From Vibrio sp. 99-70-13A1 (GTDB taxonomy: Bacteria > Pseudomonadota > Gammaproteobacteria > Enterobacterales > Vibrionaceae), in assembly GCF_013114625.1 (NCBI RefSeq), contig NZ_VTXD01000039.1:1-43477 (forward strand): a DNA stretch of 43,477 nt. Reading direction: 5' to 3'. Shown here piece after piece: positions 8,523 to 16,956 of the stretch. Under the pieces are notes generated by a model, which saw only the letters and a program-made list of their open reading frames with translations, was not told where the DNA came from and did no database searches. A program made the translations under genes and the position numbers. Position 1 is the stretch's first letter, and each line of letters begins with the position of its first letter.

Positions 8523-8615
8523 GAAAAGGCCGTTTATTGGCATTGAATAAGTAAACACTGCAAAATATAGCGTATTCTGCATGGGTAAAGAAGAACGATT
8601 TAAGGTTTAAGTGAT

Positions 8616-11606
8616 ATGTTGTTAGCCTCCGCGAGTATCGGGCGAAAATTGCTCGCTTCATTTTTAGTGATGGCAATGTTGGTTCTCCTTTCTGCATTGA
8701 TTGGGGTTTCCGGATTCAGTTTTGTAGCAAAAACTGAGCGTAACGTTGTGGATTCCGCTTTACCCGCCATGATAGAAGCTCGTCAGGTTTCAGAGCTGAG
8801 TACCCGTATCATTTCCTCGGTACAAACGCTTTCTAATGCGAAAAATGAGCAGCAGCGTAAAGCCGCAGGTATTGAACTATTCGGACAATTGGAGCTGCTG
8901 TTAACTCACATTAAAGAATTAGGCTCTGACTCGTTTGATTCTGAATTGCTGAGTACTTTGGAAACCAATGTTCAAAATGTAATAGATACACTTGCTCAGC
9001 TTGGGCTGTCGGTAGAGCGTAAACTCTGGCTTGTAAAAGACTTGTCTGAACGCGTTTCTGAGATGCGTTTGCTGGGAGAAGAGTTAGAACAACTTACCCG
9101 CACACAAGTATTGAACACCAGTACGATAGCGGTCGCAAACGTCACTCATATTTATGCGCTTTTAGAGTCACAGAAAATTGATAAAGCTTACCAAGCGTTA
9201 GATGCCTTAGTGGAAGTAGACCTAGACCTTTCAGAACGCTTGCACGAGTTGCATTTATTGGCGTTCAAAATGCTGAATCAAATCGAAGAAACGCAAACTG
9301 TTACGAATGTGGAACGAATTCATCAAATCCAAGCCGAATTTGAATCTAACCTCAAAATTATGATGCGCCGAGTGAGAGCCGTAGAAGACCCAACTCGCTC
9401 TGCTCAAATGTCAGAATTACTTATTAAGCTTGAGAAGCGCCAAGTCGTTTTTAATATCCTGTTAGAGCAGTATGAAAATACTCAAAAATCTGAGTTTCTC
9501 ATGCGCAATACTTTAGATCTTTTTTCACAGTTGAATACAACGGTGAACAAATTGGTGGACGACTCAAACTTAAGCACCACTAAAGCAGTGGAAGAGCTCA
9601 CTACAACATTGAATTATGCGCAGTGGTCTCTATCGCTGATTTCTGTTGTGGGTCTGATTATTGTCGCTTTTATCGTTTGGCGAGTGGTATATATCTCCGT
9701 GGTAAAACGCTTAACCGAATATTCTTCCGCGTTGCTCTCTATTGCCCAGGGGCGTTTGAATATCGATATTACCGTGAAAGGGAATGATGAGTTGGCTCAT
9801 ATGGGGGAAGCCATTATTACCGCTAGAAATACTGCACAAGCATTACAGGTCGTTGCGGTAGGGGAAGCGAAAGCTAAACGTGAATTAGAAGAGCATAAAG
9901 AGCACTTAGAAGAGTTGATCACTGAGCGAACAGTACAACTGCAAGAAACCAATAAGAAGCTCAATGTCGAAGTGATTAACCATGCTAAAGCGCGATCTTC
10001 TGCAGAGCAAGCCAGCCGCGCTAAATCAGCATTTTTAGCGACCATGAGCCATGAAATTCGAACGCCTATGAATGGGGTGCTGGGTACGGCACGTTTACTT
10101 AAAGATACGGGGCTAGACAAGTTACAGTCGGGATATGCCGATATTATCAACCGCAGCGGTAAAAACTTATTAGCGATTTTGAATGATGTGTTGGATTACT
10201 CAAAGATTGAAGCGGGTCACCTTGAAGTGCGTGTGGCGTCGTTTGATTTACACCAAATGGTTCAAGATACTTATCAATTAATGGAAGGTCGAGCGGATGA
10301 AAAAGGGCTAGATTTTAGTTACTTCATAGAAAGTGATGTTCAACAATACTGGCGAGGTGATGTCACCCGAATCAGCCAAATACTCAACAACCTTGTGGGT
10401 AACGCCATTAAGTTTACTGAATCAGGGTCGGTAGATATTTTTATCAGCTTAGATTTAGATGATGACAAAAAAGTGGTCTTTGAAGTATCTGATTCTGGCG
10501 TTGGAATTAAACCAAGCGAGCAGAAATGCTTATTTGATGCATTCTCACAAACGCAAAGTGGGCGAAATACCACTGGCGGTACTGGTTTGGGTTTAGCCAT
10601 CAGCCAACGGATAATGCACGCCATGCAAGGTGAAATAGGTGTGCATTCCGAAGAAGGCGAAGGGAGTCAGTTCTGGTTTACACTTCCAATGGAGCATGGA
10701 GAAGCCATAAAAACACCGAAGACGATCATTAAGGATTCCGTGCGAGCTAAAGTACTTTTGGTCGAAGATAACCCCGTAAACCTCATTGTGGCAGAGGGCT
10801 TTTTGAAAAACTTAGGTCACGAAGTTGTGGTCGCAACAACGGGCAGCGAAGCCGAGTCAATTTTTGAAGAACAGTTATTTGATATTGCATTGGTCGATAT
10901 TAATTTACCGGATTGCGATGGTACGCAGTTAATTAACAAACTGAAAGCCATTAAAGGACGTGTATTGGAAGGTGGCAATACACCACCGTCTTCAGAGCAA
11001 ATATCTGATCGCATAAATTCTAGCGCATTAGAGCCGATGATGACTCCTATGATTGCTGTCTCCGCACATGTTTTTAATGAAGAAGTCGAAGAGTATTTAG
11101 CGAGTGGTTTTGATGGATTCCTTCCTAAGCCCCTAGAAAAAGAAGCGTTGGAGAATCTTATTATCGCTCAGTTAGGTGGCAAAGCTTTATTGCTTCCACA
11201 AACTATTCAAGATGTTGACTCAGCACCTGGAGAAATCGATACGGCAGGAGATAACGTGACGTATTCAAAGGATTCTATGGCGATTATTAATCCAGAAGTC
11301 ATTCAAGGTGATCTGGCAGTATTAGGGCAAGATCAGATCTCTCATATTATTCAGCTATTTGATCAAAGTAGCGAAGAGGTGTTAGAGAGTCTACGAACTG
11401 CCGCTCAAGGTAAAGATTCGGCAGAAATTAAATCACTGGCACATAAACTTAAAGGTTCAGCAGGCAGCTTAGGCTTACTCAGGTTGTTTTCTATTTGCCG
11501 AGATATAGAGGCAGGTGATTCGCCTTTGGAGGAATATGAGAAACAGTATAAGGAACTTGAGGCGGTAGTGGATGCTTCATCTCGTGAATTGAAAAATCAC
11601 ATTTAG
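8616..11606 (+). CDS. torS: Hybrid sensor histidine kinase TorS
   Basis: A 996-residue tripartite inner-membrane sensor kinase that, with TorT, detects TMAO and passes phosphate to TorR. Order: TM1 about 14-36; a mostly helical periplasmic sensor to about 335; TM2 337-361 (WSLSLISVVGLIIVAFIVW); HAMP and coiled coil; HisKA with MSHEIRTPMNG, phospho-acceptor H479; HATPase with NNLVGNAIKFT, DSGVGI and GGTGLGLAIS; receiver VLLVEDNPVNL with phospho-acceptor D761 (ALVDINLPDCDG); and a C-terminal HPt domain with H943 in AHKLKGSAGSLG. The layout equals E. coli TorS, somewhat longer. A receiver-domain insert of about 25 residues (around 778-800, VLEGGNTPPSSEQ) precedes the MIAVSAHVF strand. An AAGG Shine-Dalgarno lies ten bases before the ATG. 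Confidence 0.93.
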   Translation: MLLASASIGRKLLASFLVMAMLVLLSALIGVSGFSFVAKTERNVVDSALPAMIEARQVSELSTRIISSVQTLSNAKNEQQRKAAGIELFGQLELLLTHIKELGSDSFDSELLSTLETNVQNVIDTLAQLGLSVERKLWLVKDLSERVSEMRLLGEELEQLTRTQVLNTSTIAVANVTHIYALLESQKIDKAYQALDALVEVDLDLSERLHELHLLAFKMLNQIEETQTVTNVERIHQIQAEFESNLKIMMRRVRAVEDPTRSAQMSELLIKLEKRQVVFNILLEQYENTQKSEFLMRNTLDLFSQLNTTVNKLVDDSNLSTTKAVEELTTTLNYAQWSLSLISVVGLIIVAFIVWRVVYISVVKRLTEYSSALLSIAQGRLNIDITVKGNDELAHMGEAIITARNTAQALQVVAVGEAKAKRELEEHKEHLEELITERTVQLQETNKKLNVEVINHAKARSSAEQASRAKSAFLATMSHEIRTPMNGVLGTARLLKDTGLDKLQSGYADIINRSGKNLLAILNDVLDYSKIEAGHLEVRVASFDLHQMVQDTYQLMEGRADEKGLDFSYFIESDVQQYWRGDVTRISQILNNLVGNAIKFTESGSVDIFISLDLDDDKKVVFEVSDSGVGIKPSEQKCLFDAFSQTQSGRNTTGGTGLGLAISQRIMHAMQGEIGVHSEEGEGSQFWFTLPMEHGEAIKTPKTIIKDSVRAKVLLVEDNPVNLIVAEGFLKNLGHEVVVATTGSEAESIFEEQLFDIALVDINLPDCDGTQLINKLKAIKGRVLEGGNTPPSSEQISDRINSSALEPMMTPMIAVSAHVFNEEVEEYLASGFDGFLPKPLEKEALENLIIAQLGGKALLLPQTIQDVDSAPGEIDTAGDNVTYSKDSMAIINPEVIQGDLAVLGQDQISHIIQLFDQSSEEVLESLRTAAQGKDSAEIKSLAHKLKGSAGSLGLLRLFSICRDIEAGDSPLEEYEKQYKELEAVVDASSRELKNHI

Positions 11607-11614
11607 TTTTGCTA

Positions 11615-11743
11615 ATCCGTTATGGACCATTAACACGAGGAACCATAAACGCGAGGAATTTTTAACTCGATGAATTTATAATATGATAAATCAATAGCTC
11701 AATGAGCCAGTAACGCTATGAATTAATAAAACAATGAGCCTAT
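11615..11743. repeat. Degenerate tandem repeat in the torS 3' UTR
   Basis: A decayed series of about 12-16 bp units resembling 'AACGCGAGGAA' and 'AACGCTATGAAT', for example the words ACACGAGGAA, ACGCGAGGAA, ACTCGATGAA, GCTCAATGAG and CGCTATGAAT. It spans from just after the torS stop to the terminator. The unit boundaries are fuzzy and I did not score them. Confidence 0.5.
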
Positions 11744-11778
11744 AAAAAGCCCCAGCACGTATTGCTCTGGGGCTTTTT
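11744..11778. terminator. Bidirectional terminator between torS and the cti operon
   Basis: AAAAAGCCCCAG (11744-11755) pairs perfectly with CTGGGGCTTTTT (11767-11778) around an 11-base loop. It ends torS on the plus strand and the cti-small-protein unit on the minus strand. Confidence 0.9.
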
Positions 11779-11872
11779 GTATATAACGACGGTGAGCTTA
11801 TAGTGAGGCTGCAATATCTAAAATCACCATAACCTCTATCACTACGTATCAAACGAGTAGCAAGTATCCAGA

Positions 11873-12061
11873 CTAGTACCACTTATCAGAAGTGAACATG
11901 GACGAGTCCGCCCCATTCGGGTCGTCATCAAAAGGGTGTTCAGCTTTTCCTCTTAATAACTCTATCTGATTTTCTAGTAAGTTAACGGTGTCGTAATCGC
12001 CTTCAGAAAAAGCGATATAAATTTGCTGTTCTAGAGCTTCGATGTGTTCTCTACTTCTCAT
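11873..12061 (-). CDS. Small conserved-looking protein downstream of cti
   Basis: A 62-residue acidic, helical protein beginning MRSREHIEALEQQIYIAFSE, with no signal peptide, membrane segment or cysteine. Residues 4-40 look like a two-helix hairpin (EALEQQIYIAFSEGDYD, then NLLENQIELLRGKA), and the tail is disordered and acidic. It starts 17 bases after the cti stop on the same strand, with a very good GGGAGG Shine-Dalgarno five bases from the ATG, so translation is well supported and co-transcription with cti is likely. I do not recognise the family. A link to membrane lipid stress is inferred only from position. It shares the bidirectional terminator at 11744-11778. Confidence 0.7.
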   Translation of the reverse strand: MRSREHIEALEQQIYIAFSEGDYDTVNLLENQIELLRGKAEHPFDDDPNGADSSMFTSDKWY

Positions 12062-12078
12062 AGGATCCTCCCGTGAGT

Positions 12079-14433
12079 CTATCGATTCTCAAAACGATTG
12101 TAGTCCAATAATCCGAACTCGATCGGCTGATCGTCTTGATACCAGCGATGAACACGGTCACTGAATGGCCAGAATGCTTCTGAGCTGCGGCGAATTGCAA
12201 ATTTATCCAATAACTTAACGTAATCTTCTTCTGTAGAAATATTTTTTAATGAATTCACCAATATTGGTATATCCGCTTCTACAAGTGATAAGTAAGCGGC
12301 AGGGTAACTGCCCACCACACCTCGAACTAAGGTTAAGTCATCGTTCGCGTAATCTCGGTTCCCTTCTTCATCGAATAAGCTTGAGATATTACTGTGCGCG
12401 TTATTGTGTATCAGGGTGAACAGTTGATCACCGCCTTGTTTACCTTCGATCATTATCATCATGAGTTGAGGGACTTGGCGAAGGCCTTCCCCTTTGATCT
12501 CGTTGATTGACTGTAATTGCTTTTCCATTTCAGCGCTAAACCCAGTATTCACTATGTCATAACGATCAGACAGTACAGGTTCTAGTTTTTCCCTTATCAT
12601 GCCGTATAGCTCTGATTTGTGATCATCTGTCGAGTACTTAACACTGGTCGGTTGATCGAAAGGAGCGATATTGCGTTGTAAGAAATGACTCAACTGAGGG
12701 CTTTGATCTTTGTACCAACTTGAATGTTCGATATGTCTAACGTCTTTAGGCAATAGGGTTAAGAAGTTACTTTCACCTTCTAATCGAAGAAAGTCCATAA
12801 ACATGCGGGTGATCAGTTGGTGACCAAAGTTGCCATAAACGTCAAAGCCTGCAACCAATAAATAATGAATACGTTCCAGAAGTGCATAGTCTAGTACCCA
12901 AGCGGTTTTGGGTTGACTACCCACTAATCCTTGGACGACCGATGCACTATCGAAGTGTCGAAATACCGTTAATGCAGCATTGGCATTCGTGCCGTTACCT
13001 GTCCAAATGATATCGGTGTTTAGGCCATCTCCATCTTTAAACCATTTGTTTGAAAATTCTGATTTAGCGTCTAAATAGCGGGCTTGTTGAGCGGCGTACT
13101 TCACCCAATTGGTGGCAGGAACGGTATTACTTTCTAGCTCGCTTGGTAGCTTTAGATTCTCTATTTGATTGGCATAAAATTCATTGATTTCAGGTAAATC
13201 GGCTTTTTCAGGATCAACAAATACTACCCAGAATCGGTCATTAATGACGTTCAACGCAAGTTGCCCACGACATACTGGCCCTTTAATGAATGCCATTATT
13301 GTGTTTTGCGCATTATCCAGCATAAAGTTGAAGCGAGATTTAACTGGAATAGCTTCAAAGGATGTCATCGGGTTTGCGGATACATCAATGTTGTAGCTAG
13401 GTAATTGATCGACGCTGTAGGAAGCATCAATAAACCATTTTTTCCAGTTGTCTATACGTAATGAATTAAGGGCGAAAGGCATATGGGTTTTATCAACAAT
13501 CGTGCCTTGCTCTGGAATTATTCGGTAATAGACACGCTCAACTTTCGGGTCATCATAAGGACGTCGTGTTGAGATTCGTTCTACTGGTTCACCCGGTGGA
13601 GTCGCTGATCTCACTAGGCTAAAGAAACGGGTTGGTGTATTAAGCTCAGAGAAGTACAGGTGTGAAAGAAACAGGTGTTCGTAGATGTAGCGAGCAGCCA
13701 GTTGGTTTTTATTGTCGTTGTGGTTAAGCCATTGCTCGTATTTGGCAATGCCTTGCAGCTCACTTGTATTTAATGGCATTGGATCATTCATGGTTGCACC
13801 ATTTTCCAACCAAGCCATTAAGGTATCGTATTCAGAATGTTCTAAGTTAGGCATACCGTAAGGCATGCCCCAGGTTGGGTAGTTCTTCTCGTATTGGGCA
13901 AACTCTTCAATGGTTGGGCACTGCTGCTGCCTATCTGTTGCGAAATCAAATCCTTCAAGTTGTGTTTCATCTGGCAGTGGGTGATTTTCTTTTTGAACCA
14001 ACATACGCGCAACTAATCCTGCATCTAAGTTAGCAGAGGCAATTTGTGCGCGTTCATTCAAAATTGGGTGGAAATCGGCATCGCGCCATTCTTGTGTTGA
14101 AGTTGCATCTTCAAACAATCGTGATGGTGTCGACGCGCTTAAACGTGTCCCTTGATAAACCAGTGTTTTGCTTGCTCCACGGTCAATTCCTTCAACAGAT
14201 GACATTTTTAACTGACAAGGCGCGTCATAGCAGGCGTGGCAAACCACACATCGTTTATCAATAATAGGTTTCACTTCATTGATAAAGTGCTGTGCTTGTA
14301 CTGAAACGAAAGGCGCGGTGCGCTCGCGGACTTCTGGCTTACCGAAAAGCTCATTAAAATTAAGCCCAGTGTAAACAGCACAACCAGAGAAAAGGCTGAT
14401 AACCGTAAGTAAGAGGATTTTTTGTAGATTCAT
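12079..14433 (-). CDS. cti: Fatty acid cis/trans isomerase (Cti)
   Basis: A 784-residue periplasmic or membrane-anchored c-type cytochrome that converts cis-unsaturated membrane fatty acids to trans, stiffening the membrane under solvent, heat or salt stress. The N-terminus is a hydrophobic export signal ending LFSGC; C18 is a possible but imperfect lipobox cysteine because Phe stands at -3. The haem motif CVVCH is at residues 62-66, directly followed by ACYDAPCQLKMSS, a cysteine-rich segment that in Cti proteins follows the haem site. NGATMNDPMPL and RPYDDPKVERVYYRIIPEQG also fit the family. It leads a two-gene unit with the 62-residue protein. The Shine-Dalgarno is poor. The length is usual for the family. 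Confidence 0.92.
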   Translation of the reverse strand: MNLQKILLLTVISLFSGCAVYTGLNFNELFGKPEVRERTAPFVSVQAQHFINEVKPIIDKRCVVCHACYDAPCQLKMSSVEGIDRGASKTLVYQGTRLSASTPSRLFEDATSTQEWRDADFHPILNERAQIASANLDAGLVARMLVQKENHPLPDETQLEGFDFATDRQQQCPTIEEFAQYEKNYPTWGMPYGMPNLEHSEYDTLMAWLENGATMNDPMPLNTSELQGIAKYEQWLNHNDNKNQLAARYIYEHLFLSHLYFSELNTPTRFFSLVRSATPPGEPVERISTRRPYDDPKVERVYYRIIPEQGTIVDKTHMPFALNSLRIDNWKKWFIDASYSVDQLPSYNIDVSANPMTSFEAIPVKSRFNFMLDNAQNTIMAFIKGPVCRGQLALNVINDRFWVVFVDPEKADLPEINEFYANQIENLKLPSELESNTVPATNWVKYAAQQARYLDAKSEFSNKWFKDGDGLNTDIIWTGNGTNANAALTVFRHFDSASVVQGLVGSQPKTAWVLDYALLERIHYLLVAGFDVYGNFGHQLITRMFMDFLRLEGESNFLTLLPKDVRHIEHSSWYKDQSPQLSHFLQRNIAPFDQPTSVKYSTDDHKSELYGMIREKLEPVLSDRYDIVNTGFSAEMEKQLQSINEIKGEGLRQVPQLMMIMIEGKQGGDQLFTLIHNNAHSNISSLFDEEGNRDYANDDLTLVRGVVGSYPAAYLSLVEADIPILVNSLKNISTEEDYVKLLDKFAIRRSSEAFWPFSDRVHRWYQDDQPIEFGLLDYNRFENR

Positions 14434-14657
14434 ACGAGATATTTATAGATTTAATTTTATCTAAGTATATCTCAAATCACTGATAATTCTCGAATCGTAA
14501 ATATGAGTGGGTAACAAAGTGACGTGATTTTGTTTTTTAGTGTAGTAGTCAGCCTACTTTAAATCAGACCTTGTATTGGTTAGTGATGGGATTTTGCTTT
14601 GCCAGTCTATTAGGGTTTGGTCTGATAGTAATAGGGCGCTGGCTGGTTTGAAATGAA

Positions 14658-14692
14658 AAAGAACAGCTTAACTGTTAGAAAAGCTGTTCTTT
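14658..14692. terminator. Terminator of the TonB-dependent receptor gene
   Basis: AAAGAACAGCTT (14658-14669) pairs with AAGCTGTTCTTT (14681-14692) around an 11-base loop, with a T-rich run on either strand. The receptor stop is at 14719. The remaining 14434-14657 between cti and this hairpin shows only AT-rich promoter-like DNA for cti; I see nothing else in it. Confidence 0.8.
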
Positions 14693-14718
14693 ATTTTTAG
14701 ACTCACACAGACGTTAAA

Positions 14719-16710
14719 CTAGAATGCGTAGCTAACGTTGAAGCGGAAATCTCGACCTGCGTTTGCGTATCCTTTCGCGACTTCACTGCCGATAAATTGG
14801 CTGTATGATGCGTGATCATAGTAGTACTTATCGAATACGTTTTTGACTGTTAGTGTAAGAATCAGCTCTTCATCACTGATTGGTAGCCACTGTGCGTATA
14901 GATCATGTACGCCATAACCTGGTTTTTCAGGGTTGACTGCTGGGTCAGCAACATCCGTTAAACGTTCAACAAATTTAGCATTCCAACCAAACTCTAGGTC
15001 ATGCGTTGGTGTATAGGCTATGTCCGCTACCCAAGTGTCTCCGACAGACGTACCAATATTCATATCATTATCTGAAAGTGGAACATCATTTAACTCTGGA
15101 CGAGACTGGCTGTAGCTTAAGCGTGCGGATATATCTTCAAGTGAATAGCCTAGATAAGCTGTTGCACCTTTGTTTTCTAAGTCACCGATATTGGTGATGG
15201 TGCTCCCTTCATTTCCGACTACATCTTCAATTTTGCTGTAGAAGAATGTTACGCCAGCGACGAAGTTCTGGTACTGGTATTTTGCCCCTAGCTCGGTGTT
15301 GTGAGCCGTTTCTTCTTTACGGTTTGGATCATTGACTTTGTAGTCTACAACGTACAGTTCTTTGATTTGTGGACCTCGAATCGCCTGTGCGTAGCTAGCA
15401 AAAAGACTTAGGTCATTTGTGGCTTTGAAATCAAGACCAACGTTCGGGCTGAAACCGCTAGCATCTAGTTCTAGAGCATGGCTGTCTTTCAGTTCATACC
15501 AGTCATAGCGGGCACCTGCAGTAAGCGTTAGAGCTTGAGTTAAATGCCAATCATCTTGAATGAATAGTCCAAACACTGTGCCTTTATCTTCTGCTTTGCC
15601 TGTACCAGAGCCAGTTGAGAGCTCCGCTACGTCTTGTTTGTAGTCAGCACCGAAGATAAGTGTGTTGCTTGAAAAGTTAGCCGTATTGCTGATTTTAGCT
15701 CCATAAGTATTTATTGAGCCATCTGTCGTGCCCCAGCGAGGGTGATCTTTATGAGCCAGTCGGTTATCAGTTTTGTAAAGCGTTGAATCGATATTGATTT
15801 TTTCTCCACCGCGGTAACTGTGGTTGAGCGTAATGGTTTGACGGTCAGCTTCTTGGTTTAACGATTCATTTTTAAAGCTCGGTTGGAAGTGAGGTCTGTT
15901 TAGGCGGCGACCATTGTCTTCGCGGTAGTCATAGCTGATTGAAGCGTATTGGGTATCTGTTAACTGACCAGACAGTTTCAACAATGCAATTTTTTGTTCA
16001 AGTGCCGTGTAGGGCTGCTCGTATCCTTTACCGTCTTCAATATCTTCGCCGTCAACGTAACTGAATGAAGCAAGTAAACCAATGTCTTCCGCTACTTCAC
16101 CAAATAGGCTGGCTGTGCCTTTATAGCCGTTGTTGTTTGTGTAGTAACCTGCTTTAACTTGTGCTCCGAATTTGTCACCAGGGTGAAGTAAATCATGTGC
16201 ATCTTTTGTTTCAAAGCGTATCGCACCACCTAACGCTCCCGGTCCATTGGTTGCTCTGCCTGCACCTGCGGCAACTTCTACTTGTTTAAGAAGTTCAGGT
16301 TCAATAGAAAGTCGACCTTGGTGGTGGAATAAGCTACCTGATTGTTCTGCACCATCAATGGAAATATTCAGCATGGTGTCTTCAAGACCACGCACATAAA
16401 TCTTTTGAGAAACACCAGAAGAACCACCCACGCTGATCTCAGATTCTTGGCGGAAAATGTCATTGAGATCTTGAGCTTGTCGCTTATCTAAATCATCAAT
16501 CGAAATATTGATTTCAGAAGAACGGGAGCGTTGTCCTAGGACTTCGACTACTTCAACGTCTTGCGAGTTAGCTGTTTGTTCATAGCTTGATGCATGTTCA
16601 TGACCAGCAGTTTGTTCGTTCGCTGTAGATTGGGCAGCAACACTGAATTGAGGGGCAAGTAATAAAGCACTTGCGATAGGGCTTAGTTTAAATACGGTTT
16701 GAAAATTCAC
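14719..16710 (-). CDS. TonB-dependent outer-membrane receptor, Fur-regulated
   Basis: A 663-residue outer-membrane receptor for an iron chelate, siderophore or haem, energised by TonB/ExbBD. It has a signal peptide (residues 1-26, ending SVAAQ), a His/Glu/Gln-rich linker, the TonB-box-like VEVVEVLGQR near residue 52, and a plug domain with KIYVRGLEDTMLNISIDGA and VEVAAGAGRATNGPGALGG. A beta-barrel follows, ending in VSYAF with terminal Phe, the signal for outer-membrane insertion. NVFDKYYYDHASYSQF is the usual C-terminal barrel motif. The GTG start at 16710 is supported by GGAGG with seven bases of spacing, and the Fur box begins 14 bases upstream. It lies downstream of a Fur-boxed two-component operon. 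The plug sequence does not let me name the ligand; catechol siderophore and haem are both possible. Confidence 0.88.
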   Translation of the reverse strand: MNFQTVFKLSPIASALLLAPQFSVAAQSTANEQTAGHEHASSYEQTANSQDVEVVEVLGQRSRSSEINISIDDLDKRQAQDLNDIFRQESEISVGGSSGVSQKIYVRGLEDTMLNISIDGAEQSGSLFHHQGRLSIEPELLKQVEVAAGAGRATNGPGALGGAIRFETKDAHDLLHPGDKFGAQVKAGYYTNNNGYKGTASLFGEVAEDIGLLASFSYVDGEDIEDGKGYEQPYTALEQKIALLKLSGQLTDTQYASISYDYREDNGRRLNRPHFQPSFKNESLNQEADRQTITLNHSYRGGEKINIDSTLYKTDNRLAHKDHPRWGTTDGSINTYGAKISNTANFSSNTLIFGADYKQDVAELSTGSGTGKAEDKGTVFGLFIQDDWHLTQALTLTAGARYDWYELKDSHALELDASGFSPNVGLDFKATNDLSLFASYAQAIRGPQIKELYVVDYKVNDPNRKEETAHNTELGAKYQYQNFVAGVTFFYSKIEDVVGNEGSTITNIGDLENKGATAYLGYSLEDISARLSYSQSRPELNDVPLSDNDMNIGTSVGDTWVADIAYTPTHDLEFGWNAKFVERLTDVADPAVNPEKPGYGVHDLYAQWLPISDEELILTLTVKNVFDKYYYDHASYSQFIGSEVAKGYANAGRDFRFNVSYAF

Positions 16711-16723
16711 CGCAACCTCCGAT

Positions 16724-16742
16724 GTTAATGAGAATTATTATC
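16724..16742. promoter_or_regulatory. Fur box upstream of the TonB-dependent receptor
   Basis: GTTAATGAGAATTATTATC matches 16 of 19 positions of the classical Fur consensus GATAATGATAATCATTATC. It ends 14 bases before the GTG start of the receptor, so Fe-Fur would block transcription or its start. The match was counted by eye. Confidence 0.8.
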
Positions 16743-16820
16743 GGTGGATTTTGGTGATTTATAGGTATCGAGTAAATCAATTTTACAAATGTTACATATG
16801 CGCGAAGCTTATGATTGAAA

Positions 16821-16848
16821 AAGGCTCAGCAAGAGCGAGCTGAGCCTT
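16821..16848 (-). terminator. Terminator of the two-component operon
   Basis: AAGGCTCAGC (16821-16830) pairs with GCTGAGCCTT (16839-16848) around an 8-base loop. On the minus strand it is followed by TTTTC. It separates the kinase gene from the receptor promoter, so the receptor is probably transcribed from its own Fur-controlled promoter. Confidence 0.8.
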
Positions 16849-16853
16849 ATATT

Positions 16854-16909
16854 ATGAGATATGAGATATGAGATATGAGATATGAGATATGAGATATGAG
16901 ATATGAGAT
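16854..16909. repeat. Heptanucleotide tandem repeat (ATGAGAT)8
   Basis: Eight exact copies of ATGAGAT, 56 bp, between the kinase stop codon (16957) and its terminator (16848). It contains ATG and TATGAG words but no Shine-Dalgarno, and lies outside coding sequence. Confidence 0.97.
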
Positions 16910-16956
16910 AGCCAGTAGTGACCTTTGGTTATTTCTATTATCGGTTAGCCGTTTTA

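Noticed and set aside
14719..16710. Naming the receptor FepA, PeuA or HutA
   Set aside because: The plug and barrel motifs visible are general to TonB receptors; no diagnostic ligand-binding motif was seen.
6801..16909. Tandem repeats considered as a CRISPR array
   Set aside because: The units are 6-8 bp and contiguous with no unique spacers, and no cas gene is present.
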